A stretch of 64,000 bases of DNA from Limosilactobacillus oris (GTDB taxonomy: Bacteria > Bacillota > Bacilli > Lactobacillales > Lactobacillaceae). The stretch spans positions 1,364,001-1,428,000 of the forward strand of contig NZ_CP104398.1 in assembly GCF_025311495.1 (NCBI RefSeq), read 5' to 3'. The notes under the pieces are model-generated. The model saw only the letters and a list, made by a program, of their open reading frames with translations. It was not told the origin of the DNA and made no database searches. Shown piece by piece: positions 62,459 to 64,000 of the stretch. The position numbers and the translations under genes were made by a program. How positions within the stretch are numbered: the first letter of the stretch is position 1; the number at the start of each line of letters is the position of its first letter.

Positions 62459-63079
62459 ATGTCGATTTACGGGCCCTATGAAGAAACCCTTAATAATATC
62501 CTGGCAGACGTTGAACAGCGGCTGGCGGAGTGGAATAACTACCAGCTGGCGGCTAACCAGCCCAAGCTGTATGAGCACTTGATCGGCCGGGTAAAGACAC
62601 CCGCTAGCATGGCAGAAAAGTGCCGGCGGAAAGGCTACCCGGAGACTACGACGGCAGCCCTGCGTCAGTGCCGGGACGCGGTCGGGGTCCGGCTGGTCTG
62701 CAACTTTATTAGCGACATTACCCGCTGCCTTTCCCTGATTGAGCAGGCGGACTGGTGTACGGTAGTTAAGAAAAAGGACTACATCACCAATGCCAAACCC
62801 AACGGCTACCGGAGCTATCATCTGATTTTAGACGCGGTGGAACCATACGAGGACGTCGACGGTCAGCAACCCGGCCACTTCTTCGTGGAAGTACAGCTGC
62901 GGACGATTGCCATGGACTCCTGGGCGAGCCTGGAGCATGAGATTAAATATAAGCACCACGTTGCCAACCCAGAGCGGTTCAGCAAGGAATTGAAGCGGTG
63001 CGCCGACCAGTTAGCGTCGTGTGACGTTCAGATGCAAACGATTCGGCAGCTGGTCCAGGAAGGAGAAGAGGATAAATGA
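62459..63079 (+). CDS. relP: Small alarmone synthetase, RelP-like (p)ppGpp synthetase
   Basis: 206-aa single-domain RelA/SpoT synthetase without hydrolase or regulatory domains. Synthetase motifs: RVKTPASMAEKCRRKG, RDAVGVRLVCNF, ITNAKPNGYRSYHLI (G-loop and substrate site), FFVEVQLRTIAMDSWASLEHEIKYK. Makes ppGpp/pppGpp from GTP/GDP and ATP in the cytosol. The stop overlaps the next response-regulator start by 4 bases (ATGA), and a kinase gene follows: this is the relPRS arrangement described in Streptococcus mutans. Confidence 0.92.
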   Translation: MSIYGPYEETLNNILADVEQRLAEWNNYQLAANQPKLYEHLIGRVKTPASMAEKCRRKGYPETTTAALRQCRDAVGVRLVCNFISDITRCLSLIEQADWCTVVKKKDYITNAKPNGYRSYHLILDAVEPYEDVDGQQPGHFFVEVQLRTIAMDSWASLEHEIKYKHHVANPERFSKELKRCADQLASCDVQMQTIRQLVQEGEEDK

Positions 63080-63741
63080 AAATTCTGCTTGCGGAAGATG
63101 AGGCCCAGCTAGCCCGGGTGCTAAAGCTGGCGATGACCAGCAGCGGCTACCAGGTTGACGCGGTCGACAATGGACAGAAGGTTGTGGACCTAGCGGCGGC
63201 CAACGCCTACGATGTGATGATTTTAGATATCATGATGCCGGTCAAAAGCGGTCTGGACGCCCTTCGTGAATTACGGGCCCGTGGTGACCGCACCTACGTC
63301 ATCATGCTGACGGCGATGGCGGAGGAAGACGACCGGGTGACTGGCCTGGACACGGGGGCGGATGATTACCTGACCAAGCCTTTTTCGCTCAAGGAACTGC
63401 TGGCCCGCTTGCGGTCATTAGAACGGCGGGTCAAAAGCTATGATGACCAGGACCTGACCTTTGCCGACCTCCACCTCAATAGTGATGAGCAGGTGCTGGA
63501 AAGTCATAATTCTATCAGCCTGTCCCGAGAGGAAACCAAGATGCTCCAGTATCTGATTCATAATGCTGGAAAGGAGTTGCCGGCGGCCGACATTTTGCAG
63601 CGGGTGTGGGACGGTGACCAAGGCGCGGATGAAGAAGATGTCTGGATTAACATCTCCTACCTCCGTCACAAGCTGCAATCGATCCAATCGACGGCCGCGA
63701 TCGTTGGTAAAAAAGGTGGTCCATACCTACTAAAGGGGTGA
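63076..63741 (+). CDS. relR: OmpR-family response regulator, RelR-like
   Basis: 221 aa. Receiver domain with AEDE pocket, phospho-acceptor Asp in VMILDIMMP, Thr in IMLTAMAEE and Lys in DYLTKPFS; C-terminal winged helix with SREETKMLQYLIH and EDVWINISYLRHKLQ. Start overlaps relP by 4 bp, so translation is coupled. Likely partner of the kinase that follows 6 bp later. Confidence 0.93.
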   Translation: MKILLAEDEAQLARVLKLAMTSSGYQVDAVDNGQKVVDLAAANAYDVMILDIMMPVKSGLDALRELRARGDRTYVIMLTAMAEEDDRVTGLDTGADDYLTKPFSLKELLARLRSLERRVKSYDDQDLTFADLHLNSDEQVLESHNSISLSREETKMLQYLIHNAGKELPAADILQRVWDGDQGADEEDVWINISYLRHKLQSIQSTAAIVGKKGGPYLLKG

Positions 63742-63747
63742 GTTGTG

Positions 63748-64000
63748 ATGATTCAGCATTTTCGCAAAAAATTTATCCTCATTTCAACCAGCGCGCTGCT
63801 AGTCGTAATTATCACGATTATCGGCAGCATTAGTGCTGTGACCTACTTTCAAGCGCAACAGGAGGTTAACTCTGTGTTGTCGATTCTGAGTGACAATCAG
63901 GGGCGGATGCCGGCCCGTCAGGTTCCCAGCCAGTCGAACTTCTTTCCCCAGCAGCGCTTTACACGGGAAAGCCTTTCCCAGTATCGCTACTTTAGTGCCA
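63748..64000 (+). CDS. relS: Sensor histidine kinase, RelS-like, N-terminal part only
   Basis: ATG 63748 with AAGGGG upstream; the frame is open to the window end (84 codons). The N terminus has basic residues then a transmembrane helix (about 11-33, LISTSALLVVIITIIGSISAV), followed by an extracytoplasmic sensor region rich in Gln, Arg and Ser. Kinase domains lie outside the window. The kinase call rests on the helix, on the preceding response regulator and on the relPRS gene order. Confidence 0.75.
   Translation, partial: MIQHFRKKFILISTSALLVVIITIIGSISAVTYFQAQQEVNSVLSILSDNQGRMPARQVPSQSNFFPQQRFTRESLSQYRYFSA

Overview
The window reads as a chromosomal segment of a Gram-positive, heterofermentative Lactobacillaceae member, most like Limosilactobacillus (relatives of L. 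reuteri, L. fermentum, L. oris). Reasons: strong AGGAGG ribosome sites, fairly high G+C, a complete walRKHIJ-htrA-rlmH block, ClpL, RexAB instead of RecBCD, an L. reuteri-type 1,3-propanediol dehydrogenase, D-lactate dehydrogenase, maltose phosphorylase, and YSIRK/LPXTG and M23 cell-surface proteins. The species cannot be fixed from the sequence alone. dnaA is not in the window, but WalRK and RlmH usually lie near the origin in Firmicutes.

Layout. 1-4.1 kb: 3' part of a group II intron, then two identical tRNA-Lys(CTT) genes flanking an HxlR regulator and two aldo/keto reductases, all on the minus strand. 4.2-12.9 kb: WalRK envelope-stress two-component operon, HtrA, a PgpA-like phosphatase, then a dense cluster of DnaA boxes running into the rlmH start. 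13-15.4 kb: a broken mucus-adhesin-like surface protein gene and an FMN reductase. 15.5-20.7 kb (minus): six-gene operon of a URO-D/methionine-synthase-like protein and an amino-acid ABC transporter with two permeases and two binding proteins, preceded by a 29-codon leader ORF with a Cys-Cys pair and a terminator. 20.8-27.2 kb: 1,3-propanediol dehydrogenase, an unknown membrane protein, L-2-hydroxyisocaproate dehydrogenase, an orphan DNA methyltransferase, a deleted SDR gene, OsmC and Rrf2.

27.2-30.1 kb (minus): aromatic-type aminotransferase, D-2-hydroxyacid dehydrogenase and ElaA-like acetyltransferase, headed by a 22-codon leader ORF carrying Tyr-Tyr-Phe-Trp-Phe and five alternating complementary RNA segments that end in a terminator. 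This is a textbook-like ribosome-mediated attenuator. 30.3-41 kb: small HTH protein, ClpL, a lipoprotein, a 1157-aa repeat-containing secreted M23 peptidase, D-LDH, GNAT, cardiolipin synthase. 41-49.8 kb: rexB-rexA and a LacI regulator. 49.9-50.1 kb: a multi-hairpin RNA element. 50.1-57.4 kb: MFS exporter, thiolase, and the maltose locus (transporter, maltose phosphorylase, beta-phosphoglucomutase). 57.5-64 kb: small secreted protein, aldo/keto reductase, cupin, MFS transporter, membrane glycerophosphodiesterase, and a relP-relR-relS-like alarmone/two-component operon cut by the window end.

The most novel material is regulatory. Two minus-strand amino-acid operons share the same architecture: TTGACA promoter with TAGAAT -10, short leader peptide rich in one class of codons, alternative RNA stems, intrinsic terminator. 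One seems to sense aromatic amino acids, the other cysteine. The DnaA-box array upstream of rlmH and the twin-loop RNA at 49.9 kb are the other signals least explained by ordinary annotation.
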